Program-made: the position numbers and the translations under genes
The notes under the pieces: model-generated
What the model was told of the DNA's origin: nothing
The model's input: the letters and a program-made list of their open reading frames with translations, nothing else
The model's database searches: none
Shown here: positions 6,646 to 14,037 of the stretch, in pieces
How the letters are laid out: each line of letters opens with the position of its first letter
Numbering within the stretch: position 1 is the stretch's first letter
Source of the DNA: a virus
Length of the DNA stretch: 24,721 bases
Direction: 5' to 3' (one strand)
Virus record (IMG/VR): IMGVR_UViG_3300042291_001403
Location: 1-24,721 of that record

Positions 6646-7071
6646 TTAGTGTGCTTGCAGTTCGTCAGCAATCAATAGCGACCAAAATTTTGGAGATCCA
6701 TATTCATTGACTATCATATCAAAATTCTCTGGAGGATGAAACAGTTTGTTGGTGTCTTCATATCTACCAACCTTTGTTCTATCAACCCAAACAACATATG
6801 TATCTTCTGTTATAAATACATCTTGTGCTTGTTTTGTTGGACATACAAAATCTGCTATAGCATAATTTCCAGACCTAACAACAATATCACACAACACTTT
6901 CATACGACGTGCTTGTTCTATTCTATCTTGTATACTAAACGTCAAATCTTTATTGATTTCTTTACGAATTTCGTCAGCGTTAAAATGAACTGCATTTAAT
7001 GTACTTGCTAACTCAGTTGCCAGTGTTGTTTTTCCTGCGCCGGGTAATCCCATTATTAGTATTTTTTTCAT
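6646..7071 (-). CDS. P-loop kinase, adenylylsulfate-kinase-like
   Basis: A P-loop NTPase with Walker A GLPGAGKTTLA close to the N-terminus, an FNADEIRKEIN segment, and DRTKVGRYEDTNKLF, which together resemble adenylylsulfate (APS) kinase. The family phosphorylates a small nucleotide-linked substrate; phage homologues are common but their substrate is rarely known. I chose the ATG at 7071 (MKKILIMG) so that Walker A is near the N-terminus. A small ORF overlaps its 5' end by 59 nt. Confidence 0.75.
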   Translation of the reverse strand: MKKILIMGLPGAGKTTLATELASTLNAVHFNADEIRKEINKDLTFSIQDRIEQARRMKVLCDIVVRSGNYAIADFVCPTKQAQDVFITEDTYVVWVDRTKVGRYEDTNKLFHPPENFDMIVNEYGSPKFWSLLIADELQAH

Positions 7072-7177
7072 TCTGTTTTTCAAGTATCTTTATTAGATCA
7101 CGAACCTGTATACATTTTCCTTTATATTCTGTAAATTGTTCTTTTGGAAGAATTCTTAGTAGATCTAGTTCACTCAT
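7013..7177 (-). CDS. 54-residue ORF overlapping the kinase start
   Basis: It opens MSELDLLRILPKEQF, is helical and charged in the first 38 residues, then becomes basic (RRRKNN) where it overlaps the kinase gene by 59 nt in another frame. The non-overlapping part looks like real coding sequence. Its terminus may simply run on until a chance stop. No family recognised. Confidence 0.4.
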   Translation of the reverse strand: MSELDLLRILPKEQFTEYKGKCIQVRDLIKILEKQNEKNTNNGITRRRKNNTGN

Positions 7178-7232
7178 TTTTAATATTGTGATTATATTAC
7201 TCAATAATACATATGTGTCAATATACAATAAA

Positions 7233-7308
7233 TGGAGCCACCGGTTGGAATCGGACCAACTTCTTATTCATTACCAATGAATTGTTCACCCATATGAACT
7301 TCGGCGGC
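7233..7308 (-). tRNA. tRNA-Thr(GGU)
   Basis: Acceptor GCCGCCG/CGGTGGC, U73, encoded CCA. Anticodon loop TTGGTAA gives GGU. T-loop TCCGATT has C at position 55 and position 8 is A, so it is slightly divergent. Confidence 0.85.
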
Positions 7309-7316
7309 ATTAAAAA

Positions 7317-7392
7317 TGGAAGTAGTGGTGGGAATTGAACCCACATAGAACGGCGTATGAAACCGCTGCCTTAACCAATCGACCTCACTACC
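7317..7392 (-). tRNA. tRNA with CAU anticodon (Met or lysidine-type Ile)
   Basis: Acceptor GGTAGTG/CACTACT, U73, encoded CCA. Anticodon loop TTCATAC gives CAU. The three G-C pairs of an initiator are absent. An elongator Met or an Ile2 tRNA modified at C34 are both possible. Confidence 0.82.
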
Positions 7393-7752
7393 ATAAATAG
7401 CCGAGTAAACTAGTTCACACAATATTTTGGCTTGGTTTGGAATCAAGTTGAATACTATACTAGTTACTCTTTGCTAAAAATCTAATAAAATATTTGAGAA
7501 TACCTAGTTGCTAACCTAGAATGATGATGTTTCAGTAGGTGTCTATCAACCGCCAGACATTCTACCTCTTGGCTGTGCTGAAACTCTGCTATTATACGAT
7601 GTGCTTGTACATCTACATCTAAGATGAGCATTACCTCGTAGTTAGACGACCAACCCTTTCGGACTGACGCAGCTTGCTTACTAAGTTCCCTCTAGCGAGG
7701 TTGCAAGCGTCACAATTATCATCGGGCCAAGTGCCTTTTTTATTCTCAAAAT
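7393..7752 (-). ncRNA. Structured non-coding region (ncRNA A)
   Basis: About 360 nt without a gene but rich in helices. The clearest is GTTTCAG/CTGAAAC (7529-7535 with 7578-7584), enclosing AGGT/ACCT and GTCT/AGAC in perfect nesting. Near 7680-7725, GCTTGC/GCAAGC encloses a CCTC/GAGG hairpin with an outer GAC/GTC. GATGT/ACATC lies near 7600. The plus-strand reading ends GGC-loop-GCC plus six T at about 7732-7742, so transcription from either strand is possible. Function unknown. Confidence 0.45.
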
Positions 7753-7828
7753 TGGTCCTCCTGGTAGGACTTGAACCCACAACCCTGCGCCTATAAAGCA
7801 CCCGCTCTAACCATTGAGCTACAAGAGG
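7753..7828 (-). tRNA. tRNA-Ile(UAU)
   Basis: Acceptor CCTCTTG/CAGGAGG, A73, encoded CCA. Anticodon loop TTTATAG gives UAU, reading AUA directly, which is unusual in bacteria where a C34-modified CAU tRNA normally does this. D-arm GCTC/GAGC. Confidence 0.82.
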
Positions 7829-7990
7829 AAAAACTAAATACTTTCAAAAAACAAAAGAAGCTAGAGGAAGGCACATATTGCGGTTCGTGTCCTTCGGTGG
7901 ATTCAAGCCGTCCCACCGTGGAGTCATTTTCACTCCACCCTTTTCTTGATTAAGATCGTGGCAGAATTTTATCTAAAGTCAATAACTTTC
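7829..7990. other. Three tandem hairpins, no gene
   Basis: GAAGG-CAC/GTG-CCTTC (about 7867-7895), CGGTGG/CCACCG (about 7896-7919) and GTGGAGT/ACTCCAC (about 7919-7939) follow each other directly. The last is followed on the plus strand by CCTTTTCTT, so it may be a weak plus-strand terminator or part of a small RNA. Confidence 0.4.
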
Positions 7991-8242
7991 TTAATCTTTT
8001 TTATCACCAAACATCAGTTTGTTGGCAACAGCATCAATGTTGTGATATGCTTGACTGATAAGATCAATCATCCAAGGTTCCAACTTAACATCACTTGATT
8101 TCATTATTTCTAGCATTTTTTCAGATTTTTGATTCAACCCATTCAACTGTGTGGTTGTCATTTGTTCTTGCTTTTCTGGATTAAGTTCTACTACTTCATC
8201 CATCACTTCTTTGATAAGATTTTTGAGTTCTGATTTCTTCAT
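7991..8242 (-). CDS. 83-residue phage protein
   Basis: It opens MKKSELKNLIKEVMDEV, a charged amphipathic start frequent in small proteins of large aquatic phages. The C-terminal half holds LEPWMIDLISQAYHNID, a pattern I associate with phage structural or virion-associated proteins, but I cannot name the family. TATATTTATAA lies 6 nt before the ATG and there is no Shine-Dalgarno. The FHA-like gene upstream ends with its own terminator, so this is a separate unit. Confidence 0.65.
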   Translation of the reverse strand: MKKSELKNLIKEVMDEVVELNPEKQEQMTTTQLNGLNQKSEKMLEIMKSSDVKLEPWMIDLISQAYHNIDAVANKLMFGDKKD

Positions 8243-8248
8243 AAGTTA

Positions 8249-8259
8249 TTATAAATATA
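8249..8259 (-). promoter_or_regulatory. AT-rich start-proximal motif
   Basis: Minus strand TATATTTATAA, identical to the copy at 2013-2023, 6 nt before the ATG at 8242 and just downstream of a terminator, which is where a promoter is needed. Confidence 0.5.
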
Positions 8260-8273
8260 TATGAACATAACAA

Positions 8274-8301
8274 AAAACCCAACCATTTACGGTTGGGTTT
8301 T
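8274..8301 (-). terminator. Intrinsic terminator after the FHA-like gene
   Basis: Stem AAAACCCAACC/GGTTGGGTTTT (8274-8284 and 8291-8301) with a 6-nt loop and T-runs on both sides. It lies directly after the FHA-like gene on the minus strand. Confidence 0.9.
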
Positions 8302-8326
8302 TGAAGTATACACTTTATAATATCTA

Positions 8327-10300
8327 TTATGGCTGTGGAGCCTTGTATCCCTTGGCAATGATGCTTGGGCTCTTGTTATTCAAGTTTGTGATCAAACTCA
8401 AATTGCTCAAGTCAACATTTCCACCAGACAATACTGTAATACCATTGACAGCGCGGAAGTTTGCAGCAGGAACAAAATCCCCACCAACAACAACATTGAA
8501 TGTATCAGCGACTACTGGCAATGTACCAGTAGTGATAACATCAAATGTACTTTTCACCGTTGCATTAGCAGCGCGAAGAGAAACGAGGTTTAGAGTTGTT
8601 TCTTCTGTGAGTGTGGCAGTACCGGCAGTACCAACATCAACTGTGATGCCACCAAAGCCGTTGCCAGCATTTGATAGTGTCAATCCAGTTCCAACAAAAC
8701 GAACAGATCCAAACGAACTGACTTTGGTATCAACTGCTTGAGTGATTGCTCCAGCAGAAGTAACTGTTAGTGTGCCACCTGCGGTTGTTCCACCGAGATT
8801 TACTGCACCCGTTGATGTAACGGAGGCGTTACCAGTTGCAGTCGTGGAGATAGACAATGCGCCGTTGTTGGCAACCACAACATCGTTTCCGGTGATTGTG
8901 TAATTTCCAACGGAGTTTGTGGCTGCACCAAGTGTTATATTTCCAGCACCCACAACAGACACCAATGCACTATTAACTACACCAGTTGTCGGAGTTTGAA
9001 AAACATAATCAGCGGAACGCAATGTTAGCTTTGGAGTGTTGACAACGTTCAGCTGTGTGGCAGCGTCTTCAAAGATCAAGGCTTCGCCAGTAGCGGATAC
9101 GCTAACTGGACCAAAACTGTGTTGTCCTTTGTCGATATTGACATTCCCAGCAGTTGCAGTGAACGCAGCACCACCATAAACAAATATTCTGGACGAAGTG
9201 TCAGTCACGGCGGCACCAGTAAAAGAAGCACCAGCCAAACCTTCAACTTGCACCTTGCCCAATATCAAATTGCCACCAGCAGATACGCTAGTTGCACCAA
9301 CACCAGAATTGGTGACATTTACGGCAAGAGATGCGGGAGCGGATATTTGTACTGTGCCATTACCAACTGCGGTAACAGAAGGCGTACCAGCACCAGAACC
9401 AACATTAACAGTGACGTTTGTGCCAGTTACGGTTGTGTTGCTTGTGCTGATACGATCGGCTAGAATTGTTCCAGCCGTGACGTTCAGCGTCTTGGCTTGT
9501 ATTGTGCCAGTAGCAACCGAAGAAAACGCACTTGTAGAATTTCCATTGACCACTAGGTTATTGGTGATAATTGTGTTGTTGCCAGCAGAACCAATTGTAG
9601 TTGTTCCAGTTGGATTATTGATAGTCAAATTGCCAGCGATATAAGCCATACCAGCAGAACCCACAGTAACATTACCATCAGCATTGAGCACAAGATTTCC
9701 TTGAGACAATACACCATTGATTGTGACGTTCTTGGAAACAAGAGTAATGTTTTCGCTTACTGAGATGATTGCACCATTGTTGATGGTTGTATTACCAGCA
9801 ACAGGAACCAGTCCGTCTTGGGACGGAAGAAATCCATTTTGCTGGAAATAAAAACTAGCAAATGATGGATTGTCGGATGTGCTCAAGCCCAAACGGTTGA
9901 CATCAATTCGGGCACTGCCACCAATCAAAATGCCATTTGGATTCAGAACATATACATTACCGTTAGAGGAAAGTGTACCGTTGATGGTTGAAGATGCTCC
10001 ACCAGCAACAATGTTTAGTACGGATGCATTATTGGAAGGAAGTGTATAGTTTAGTGCATCTCCAATAGCAATAGTATCCGTGCCACTTCCAAAGTTCTGC
10101 CATGTAAGCACAGACTTGTTTGGGGCGACGATACTAAGAGTAGTACCTGCACCTGTAACTGTTACACCCGCCGTTGTTTGTAGGTTTGTGGATGTAATGC
10201 CCGGAATGGCAAATACACTGGTCACAGCGACCACAAACAGCATCATAGAAGCAAAGAGCTTCACAAGCAGCGAGTTATTTTGTGTGTTATTATATTTCAT
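8327..10300 (-). CDS. Secreted filamentous-haemagglutinin-like protein
   Basis: A 657-residue protein with a signal peptide (residues 1-31, cleavage after SVFA), then a two-partner-secretion (haemagglutination activity) domain. The marker is VYVLNPNGILIGGSARIDV at residues 116-134, followed by a long Gly/Asn/Thr/Val-rich beta-helix repeat region to the C-terminus. In bacteria such proteins leave through a TpsB outer-membrane pore; no TpsB partner is in this window. In a phage it may be a virion beta-helix fibre that kept the signal peptide, or a protein that changes the surface of the infected cell (inference). It has its own terminator. The base composition is richer in GC than its neighbours, compatible with acquisition from a bacterium. 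Confidence 0.8.
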   Translation of the reverse strand: MKYNNTQNNSLLVKLFASMMLFVVAVTSVFAIPGITSTNLQTTAGVTVTGAGTTLSIVAPNKSVLTWQNFGSGTDTIAIGDALNYTLPSNNASVLNIVAGGASSTINGTLSSNGNVYVLNPNGILIGGSARIDVNRLGLSTSDNPSFASFYFQQNGFLPSQDGLVPVAGNTTINNGAIISVSENITLVSKNVTINGVLSQGNLVLNADGNVTVGSAGMAYIAGNLTINNPTGTTTIGSAGNNTIITNNLVVNGNSTSAFSSVATGTIQAKTLNVTAGTILADRISTSNTTVTGTNVTVNVGSGAGTPSVTAVGNGTVQISAPASLAVNVTNSGVGATSVSAGGNLILGKVQVEGLAGASFTGAAVTDTSSRIFVYGGAAFTATAGNVNIDKGQHSFGPVSVSATGEALIFEDAATQLNVVNTPKLTLRSADYVFQTPTTGVVNSALVSVVGAGNITLGAATNSVGNYTITGNDVVVANNGALSISTTATGNASVTSTGAVNLGGTTAGGTLTVTSAGAITQAVDTKVSSFGSVRFVGTGLTLSNAGNGFGGITVDVGTAGTATLTEETTLNLVSLRAANATVKSTFDVITTGTLPVVADTFNVVVGGDFVPAANFRAVNGITVLSGGNVDLSNLSLITNLNNKSPSIIAKGYKAPQP

Positions 10301-10406
10301 ATTTTATTATTTAGTTTTCGTCTTTAGACGTTTGAACCGATAAATATGATACACGCTTACCAATTTGGCAAGTTAAATTTTTATATAAAAACTGCGATGT
10401 TATGTT

Positions 10407-11081
10407 TTAGTCCAACTCTCTATGATCATATACATTCCAACCATCTGGTTTGCGAGTGTCACCAAACTTGCGATTAAACATCCAATATAGTTTGGTTAAA
10501 AATGACGGCCAAACCCACATTTTTGCTTGTGTACCAACAAGATTAATAGAATCTTTATCAACATATTTGCCACGAATAATGATTGGTCCACCATCTTTAT
10601 TTTTACAATTGATGAAAGTAAAGCGACGAGCTTTTGGACGATCTTGTTGATCATATATGCTATAATCACCTATTAAAATATCATTGAATATGCAACTGTG
10701 AAATGTTACATCATGTACACCACCTTTTATACCAATGTCGCATTGTTCTGCTATAGTATACTGTGATGCTACAGGCTTGCGTACAGTATTTTCAAATATA
10801 CATTCAGTAAATGTAACATTGCCACCACGCACCATATCAAATGCTCGTGCAGTGCCATTCTTGAATGTGCATCTATTATATTCAAGACCAAATGTTAATG
10901 AGGCTTTGCCTCCCCAGCGTGCATCTTGACCATCTATGATACAGTCATTTACTTTAGAATCATCATTTTGACTGAAACAAAGCACAGAAAGACCATCTGT
11001 TTGTAGATTTTCTGTGTTTGGATTGAATGAGTCAGATTTGTTGAATGTCTGACCGTTTAGTGTTATATTATTAGTAGCCAT
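10407..11081 (-). CDS. Right-handed beta-helix (pectate-lyase-like) protein
   Basis: A 224-residue protein from MATNNITLNGQTFNK. It contains short repeated turns of the type VNDCIIDGQ, YNRCTFKNG, FTECIFENT, FHSCIFNDI and FINCKNKDG, spaced about 22-30 residues apart, as in pectate-lyase-like parallel beta-helices. No catalytic residues are evident. Such folds are typical of phage fibres and tailspikes, and adjacency to the FHA-like and Ala-rich genes suggests a surface or virion role. The start at 11081 was chosen because the longer frame runs into tRNA-Thr(CGU); TATACTTATT precedes it. Confidence 0.7.
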   Translation of the reverse strand: MATNNITLNGQTFNKSDSFNPNTENLQTDGLSVLCFSQNDDSKVNDCIIDGQDARWGGKASLTFGLEYNRCTFKNGTARAFDMVRGGNVTFTECIFENTVRKPVASQYTIAEQCDIGIKGGVHDVTFHSCIFNDILIGDYSIYDQQDRPKARRFTFINCKNKDGGPIIIRGKYVDKDSINLVGTQAKMWVWPSFLTKLYWMFNRKFGDTRKPDGWNVYDHRELD

Positions 11082-11126
11082 AGCTACCAATAAGTATAGT
11101 ATATATGAACTTATAATATACCAATA

Positions 11127-11201
11127 TGGAGCAGCATCCGAGAATCGAACTCGGTTTTCAAGTTTACGAAACTTGCACATCACCATTTATGTTTATGCTG
11201 C
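11127..11201 (-). tRNA. tRNA-Thr(CGU)
   Basis: Acceptor GCAGCAT/ATGCTGC, U73, encoded CCA. Anticodon loop TTCGTAA gives CGU. D-arm ACAT/ATGT is shared with tRNA-Thr(UGU) at 18728, so they are probably duplicates that diverged. Confidence 0.9.
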
Positions 11202-11434
11202 AAAAATTGGCGGAAGCGGCAGGATTCGAACCTGCGACCGGCTATTAACCGATTCCTGTTTTCAAGACAGGCGATTTTTATCCACTCACCCACGCTTCCG
11301 TATAAACATATGTATAAAGCAAATTGAAAAATAGCTTTGATAGAAGCTTTATGATCATCACCAAATTTTCTCCAACCAGTTCCGGTTTGGTCAAATTCAC
11401 GATGAGTCATTTTTGAAAATTCATTGCTTTGCAT
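11180..11434 (-). pseudogene. Truncated small gene running into tRNA genes
   Basis: An 83-codon frame starting MQSNEFSKMTHREF, with EFDQTGTGWRKF in a layout seen in small phage proteins. From about residue 47 the frame is simply the sequence of tRNA-Ser(UGA) and part of tRNA-Thr(CGU), so the C-terminus is not native. The gene has either lost its 3' end to the tRNA insertion or is translated as a short odd fusion. The start carries the TATATTTAT motif upstream (11441-11449). Confidence 0.4.
11208..11299 (-). tRNA. tRNA-Ser(UGA)
   Basis: Acceptor GGAAGCG/CGCTTCC, G73 (Ser identity), encoded CCA. Anticodon loop CTTGAAA gives UGA. Long class II variable arm. T-loop TTCGAAT. Confidence 0.93.
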
Positions 11435-11465
11435 ATATAGATAAATATACATATAGTAAATAAAA

Positions 11466-11489
11466 AAAGGCTCCATTTCTGGAGCCTTT
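11466..11489 (-). terminator. Intrinsic terminator after the Ala-rich gene
   Basis: Stem AAAGGCTCC/GGAGCCTTT (11466-11474, 11481-11489) with a 6-nt loop; the minus strand continues into a T-run. Confidence 0.88.
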
Positions 11490-11498
11490 GAGTTTTGA

Positions 11499-11555
11499 TT
11501 ACACTGACCAGTTTTTAAACCAGCGTTTGACAGTGGACATTATATTCTCTGTCAT
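11499..11555 (-). CDS. 18-residue basic peptide ORF
   Basis: MTENIMSTVKRWFKNWSV, a short amphipathic basic peptide with Trp residues, between the Ala-rich gene and the terminator. A weak AGGA lies about 5 nt before the ATG. It would be translated from the same mRNA. It may be chance. Confidence 0.3.
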   Translation of the reverse strand: MTENIMSTVKRWFKNWSV

Positions 11556-11572
11556 CTGTCCTACGCTGGAAC

Positions 11573-12643
11573 CTATTTTCCCAGCAGACCAACTTTTTCT
11601 TCAACCTCCGTCAAACGGCTATTGATAACTTCTAGTTCTGGATCAGCGGCAACGGCTTCTTCGATTTGAGCTTGAACTGCATCCGTAACTTCTTCTACGT
11701 TGGTTGCGGTGGCAATAATTTGAGCAACTGCATCCGCTACGTCGGCTTGCACATCAGCTGATTCTGGTGCTGACAATTCGGCAACAGCGGCTGTGATTGC
11801 TTCTGTGATGGCTTCTGCGTCTTGCACCACTTCTGGTTCGGCATTAACAACTGCGGCAACGGCTGCGGCAACTGCTGCAACAACGTCTGGTTGTGTTTCG
11901 GCATCAGCTGTGACAACAGATTCAACGACCAAACTCACGATATCGGCTGCGGCTGATACATCGGCGCTTGGGCTGTCAGCAACAATATTTTCAACGAGCG
12001 TATCCACCACGGCATCTGGTGCTGCTTCGGATGTAATAACTTCGGATACAGCGGCTTCAACTGGGCAAGATGCTACAGCATCTGTGATTTGTTCAATCAC
12101 ATCTGCTGTTGGTGCTTCACCTGTTGCGGTTTCAATGATTTGAGCAACTGCGTCAGCAGCGGATTGTGCTACTGTTGCATCAGCAATTGTTGCAACTTCG
12201 GCAACAGCGTCGGTGATGGCTTCAATCAGAGCTTCTGTGTCTGTTACAACATCAGCAGGAGCAGTAAGAATTGCAGTAATTGCAGCGACAACAACATCAT
12301 TAACTTCTTGCGATTCTGGCGCGTCAACAGCAGCTTGTGCTGCTATAACTTCAGATACAATTGCAGCGGCGTCTGGAACTGTGGCTGATGGACTCAATGC
12401 CACAACACTTGCTACAGCTGTTGGTGCTTCATCCGCCGGTGCAGCTACCAATGCAGCAACTGCGTCAGCGGCAGGTTTTGCGATCAGTTCATCTACGGTA
12501 CGTTCAACGATGGACAAACGAATGTCCAGTTCTTGGATGCTTGATGCATCAACGCCGCTGACTTGCAGGTCAGAAAGCGTGGCTAATTTTGCTTCAACTG
12601 CCGACAATCTTTCGGCTAGATTTTGAATAGTGATTTTGCTCAT
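11573..12643 (-). CDS. Ala-rich acidic repeat protein with coiled-coil ends
   Basis: A 356-residue protein, extremely rich in Ala, Val, Asp and Glu with very few aromatic or basic residues. Residues 1-55 (NLAERLSAVEAKLATL, then LDIRLSIVERTVDEL) and the last 20 (LTEVEEKVGLL) show heptad spacing of coiled coils. The middle is built from degenerate repeats: DTEALIEAITDAVAEV and DAEAITEAITAAVAEL, and ADAVAQIIETAT and ADAVAQIIATAT, mark two long copies about 170 residues apart. Its function is unknown; a fibrous or linker-like virion protein is plausible. It sits beside two beta-helix proteins. Antisense frames here are compositional shadows. Confidence 0.65.
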   Translation of the reverse strand: MSKITIQNLAERLSAVEAKLATLSDLQVSGVDASSIQELDIRLSIVERTVDELIAKPAADAVAALVAAPADEAPTAVASVVALSPSATVPDAAAIVSEVIAAQAAVDAPESQEVNDVVVAAITAILTAPADVVTDTEALIEAITDAVAEVATIADATVAQSAADAVAQIIETATGEAPTADVIEQITDAVASCPVEAAVSEVITSEAAPDAVVDTLVENIVADSPSADVSAAADIVSLVVESVVTADAETQPDVVAAVAAAVAAVVNAEPEVVQDAEAITEAITAAVAELSAPESADVQADVADAVAQIIATATNVEEVTDAVQAQIEEAVAADPELEVINSRLTEVEEKVGLLGK

Positions 12644-12724
12644 ATGATTTTATTTTGGTTGGTGTGTATATACACAACATAACTATCTTCTAAAACTTTT
12701 ATTCGTTTGTTATAAAAACTAAAA

Positions 12725-12868
12725 TTAATAATTTCTGGTATCTTGTTGCTTTACAAGTTGTTTTGCCATTTTACCTATTTTACTGGGTGAAATTCCTGAA
12801 TAAAATGCGTCAACAATTTCTTTCATTGATACTCGTTTAATTTTCTTTGATGTTTTTTTCTTTGACAT
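12725..12868 (-). CDS. 47-residue basic protein
   Basis: It opens MSKKKTSKKIKRVSMKEIVDAF and continues YSGISPSKIGKMAKQLVKQQ. The core resembles short helical DNA- or RNA-binding proteins but no family is recognised. The longer frame would run into tRNA-Trp, so I used the ATG at 12868. TATATTTAAAG (12871-12881) precedes it. Confidence 0.55.
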   Translation of the reverse strand: MSKKKTSKKIKRVSMKEIVDAFYSGISPSKIGKMAKQLVKQQDTRNY

Positions 12869-12932
12869 ATCTTTAAATATATACACATCATTGCAATTAT
12901 TATGCCAATAAATTATTGTGTATTGACATAAA

Positions 12933-13009
12933 TGGCAGGTGGGGTGGGACTCGAACCCACAGGGTGGCAGTTTTGGAGACTGCTGCAATACCAATTATGC
13001 GACCCACCT
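12933..13009 (-). tRNA. tRNA-Trp(CCA)
   Basis: Acceptor AGGTGGG/CCCACCT, G73 (Trp identity), encoded CCA. Anticodon loop CTCCAAA gives CCA. T-loop TTCGAGT. Confidence 0.94.
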
Positions 13010-13020
13010 ATAAATCAAAT

Positions 13021-13096
13021 TGGGGCGTCCAACGATATTCGAAATCGTCCTTCAAGTTTCACAAACTTGTGTGCGAACCACTACACTATAAACGCC
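13021..13096 (-). tRNA. tRNA-His(GUG)
   Basis: Acceptor GCGTTTA/TGGACGC with an extra G(-1) opposite C73, the hallmark of tRNA-His. Encoded CCA. Anticodon loop TTGTGAA gives GUG. T-loop TTCGAAT. Confidence 0.93.
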
Positions 13097-13106
13097 ATAA
13101 AAAAAT

Positions 13107-13181
13107 TGGTCGGTGCGATGTGGATCGAACACACGTGGTCCTGTTCCCAAAACAGGTGCCTGTCCTCTAGGCTACACACCG
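13107..13181 (-). tRNA. tRNA-Pro(UGG), copy 1
   Basis: Acceptor CGGTGTG/CGCACCG with the C1-G72 pair usual for Pro, A73, encoded CCA. Anticodon loop TTTGGGA gives UGG with G37. Confidence 0.92.
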
Positions 13182-13251
13182 AAAAAACTCTAAAAATTTG
13201 ACGTGATAAGGTATATCGTCACCACCAAGGGGCTACCCTCAATATGCTAAA

Positions 13252-13330
13252 TGGTACCAAGGGAGGGACTCGAACCCCCGATTATAGACTGCATGTAAAG
13301 CAGTTGTCATAGCCGCTAGACGACCCTGGT
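13252..13330 (-). tRNA. tRNA-Val(UAC)
   Basis: Acceptor ACCAGGG/CCTTGGT, A73, encoded CCA. Anticodon loop TTTACAT gives UAC. T-loop TTCGAGT. The only Val tRNA seen. Confidence 0.92.
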
Positions 13331-13410
13331 GTAAAATAATCATTATTAGTACAAGTATAATATACTTGTTCCAGTCCGAACCGCGTGGAGGTTATGATTA
13401 TACTCGGACC
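13331..13410. other. Two hairpins between tRNA-Val and tRNA-Ala
   Basis: A 19-nt perfect palindrome with 9-bp arms (ACAAGTATA/TATACTTGT, about 13351-13369) and a second hairpin GTCCG/CGGAC (about 13374-13409) that encloses AACC/GGTT. No gene. Confidence 0.4.
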
Positions 13411-13482
13411 TGGACCTATGGGAAATCGAATCCCAACCTGTTGAATGCAAATCAACTGTGCTGCCATTATCACTATAAGCCC
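13411..13482 (-). tRNA. tRNA-Ala(UGC), CCA not encoded
   Basis: Acceptor GGGCTTA/TAGGTCC includes the G3-U70 wobble that marks tRNA-Ala; A73 follows. Anticodon loop TTTGCAT gives UGC. The three bases after A73 are GGT, not CCA, unlike most genes in the array. Confidence 0.88.
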
Positions 13483-13527
13483 ATAAAATATTTACTATCC
13501 CAAACTCTAATCTTTTCTAATAAAATG

Positions 13528-13812
13528 TCAAGTGTTATTGATTCTTTTTTTTCCTTTTCTTACATTGTCGTTGTGTTTCAATAACTGACAGTTTGCGGGG
13601 TGGCGAATATATTTCGGATCAATATCATTATCAAATCCCCACTTTACTGACATGATATGATCTCTGCTTACTCCAAATGGATTATTGCCGTGATTTTTTG
13701 GTGAATACCATCCATGTTTTTCTACCAATGCAAAATCAAATTCGTTTGGATAATTTTTTATTACAAATCTAAACTGGCATTCTATTTTATATTTTTTATA
13801 TACGGATAACAT
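13528..13812 (-). CDS. Short HNH endonuclease
   Basis: A 94-residue protein of the compact phage HNH type. The core is SRDHIMSVKWGFD with the DH pair, then IRHPANCQLLKHNDN with the conserved His, Asn, Cys and Asn; basic tail RKGKK. No first zinc knuckle is seen, so it differs from the CxxC-type HNH genes elsewhere in the window. I used the internal ATG at 13812; before it, TTGACA and, 18 nt on, TATATG form a sigma70-like promoter. It lies between tRNA-Ala and tRNA-Ile, consistent with a homing nuclease. Confidence 0.75.
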   Translation of the reverse strand: MLSVYKKYKIECQFRFVIKNYPNEFDFALVEKHGWYSPKNHGNNPFGVSRDHIMSVKWGFDNDIDPKYIRHPANCQLLKHNDNVRKGKKRINNT

Positions 13813-13956
13813 TTGTATACATATACAATACAAAATATGGTTTTGTCAACGTATAAAAGATTGCCCTATACATATCGTCATATGTCATCATCTGTAGTTT
13901 CAGATTGAGTCCATCATCATTTTTACATGAGATAGGCGGTCTCGGGTGAAGAAAAT

Positions 13957-14034
13957 TGGTGGTAGAGGTGAGACTTGCACTCACTGTCCTTCGTCTATCA
14001 AACGAGAGCATATAACTACTTGTGCTTCTCTACC
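13957..14034 (-). tRNA. tRNA-Ile(GAU)
   Basis: Acceptor GGTAGAG/CTCTACC, A73, encoded CCA. Anticodon loop TTGATAG gives GAU. T-loop TGCAAGT has G in place of U55, a divergent feature. Confidence 0.87.
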
Positions 14035-14037
14035 ATT

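Noticed and set aside
7393-7752. tmRNA or RNase P RNA in ncRNA A
   Set aside because: No tag frame, no CCA end and none of the conserved RNase P blocks are seen.
8301-12626. Long plus-strand frames opposite the FHA-like and Ala-rich genes
   Set aside because: They are the antisense of strongly biased coding sequence (Ala/Val/Thr/Asn), lack ribosome sites and show no family motifs.
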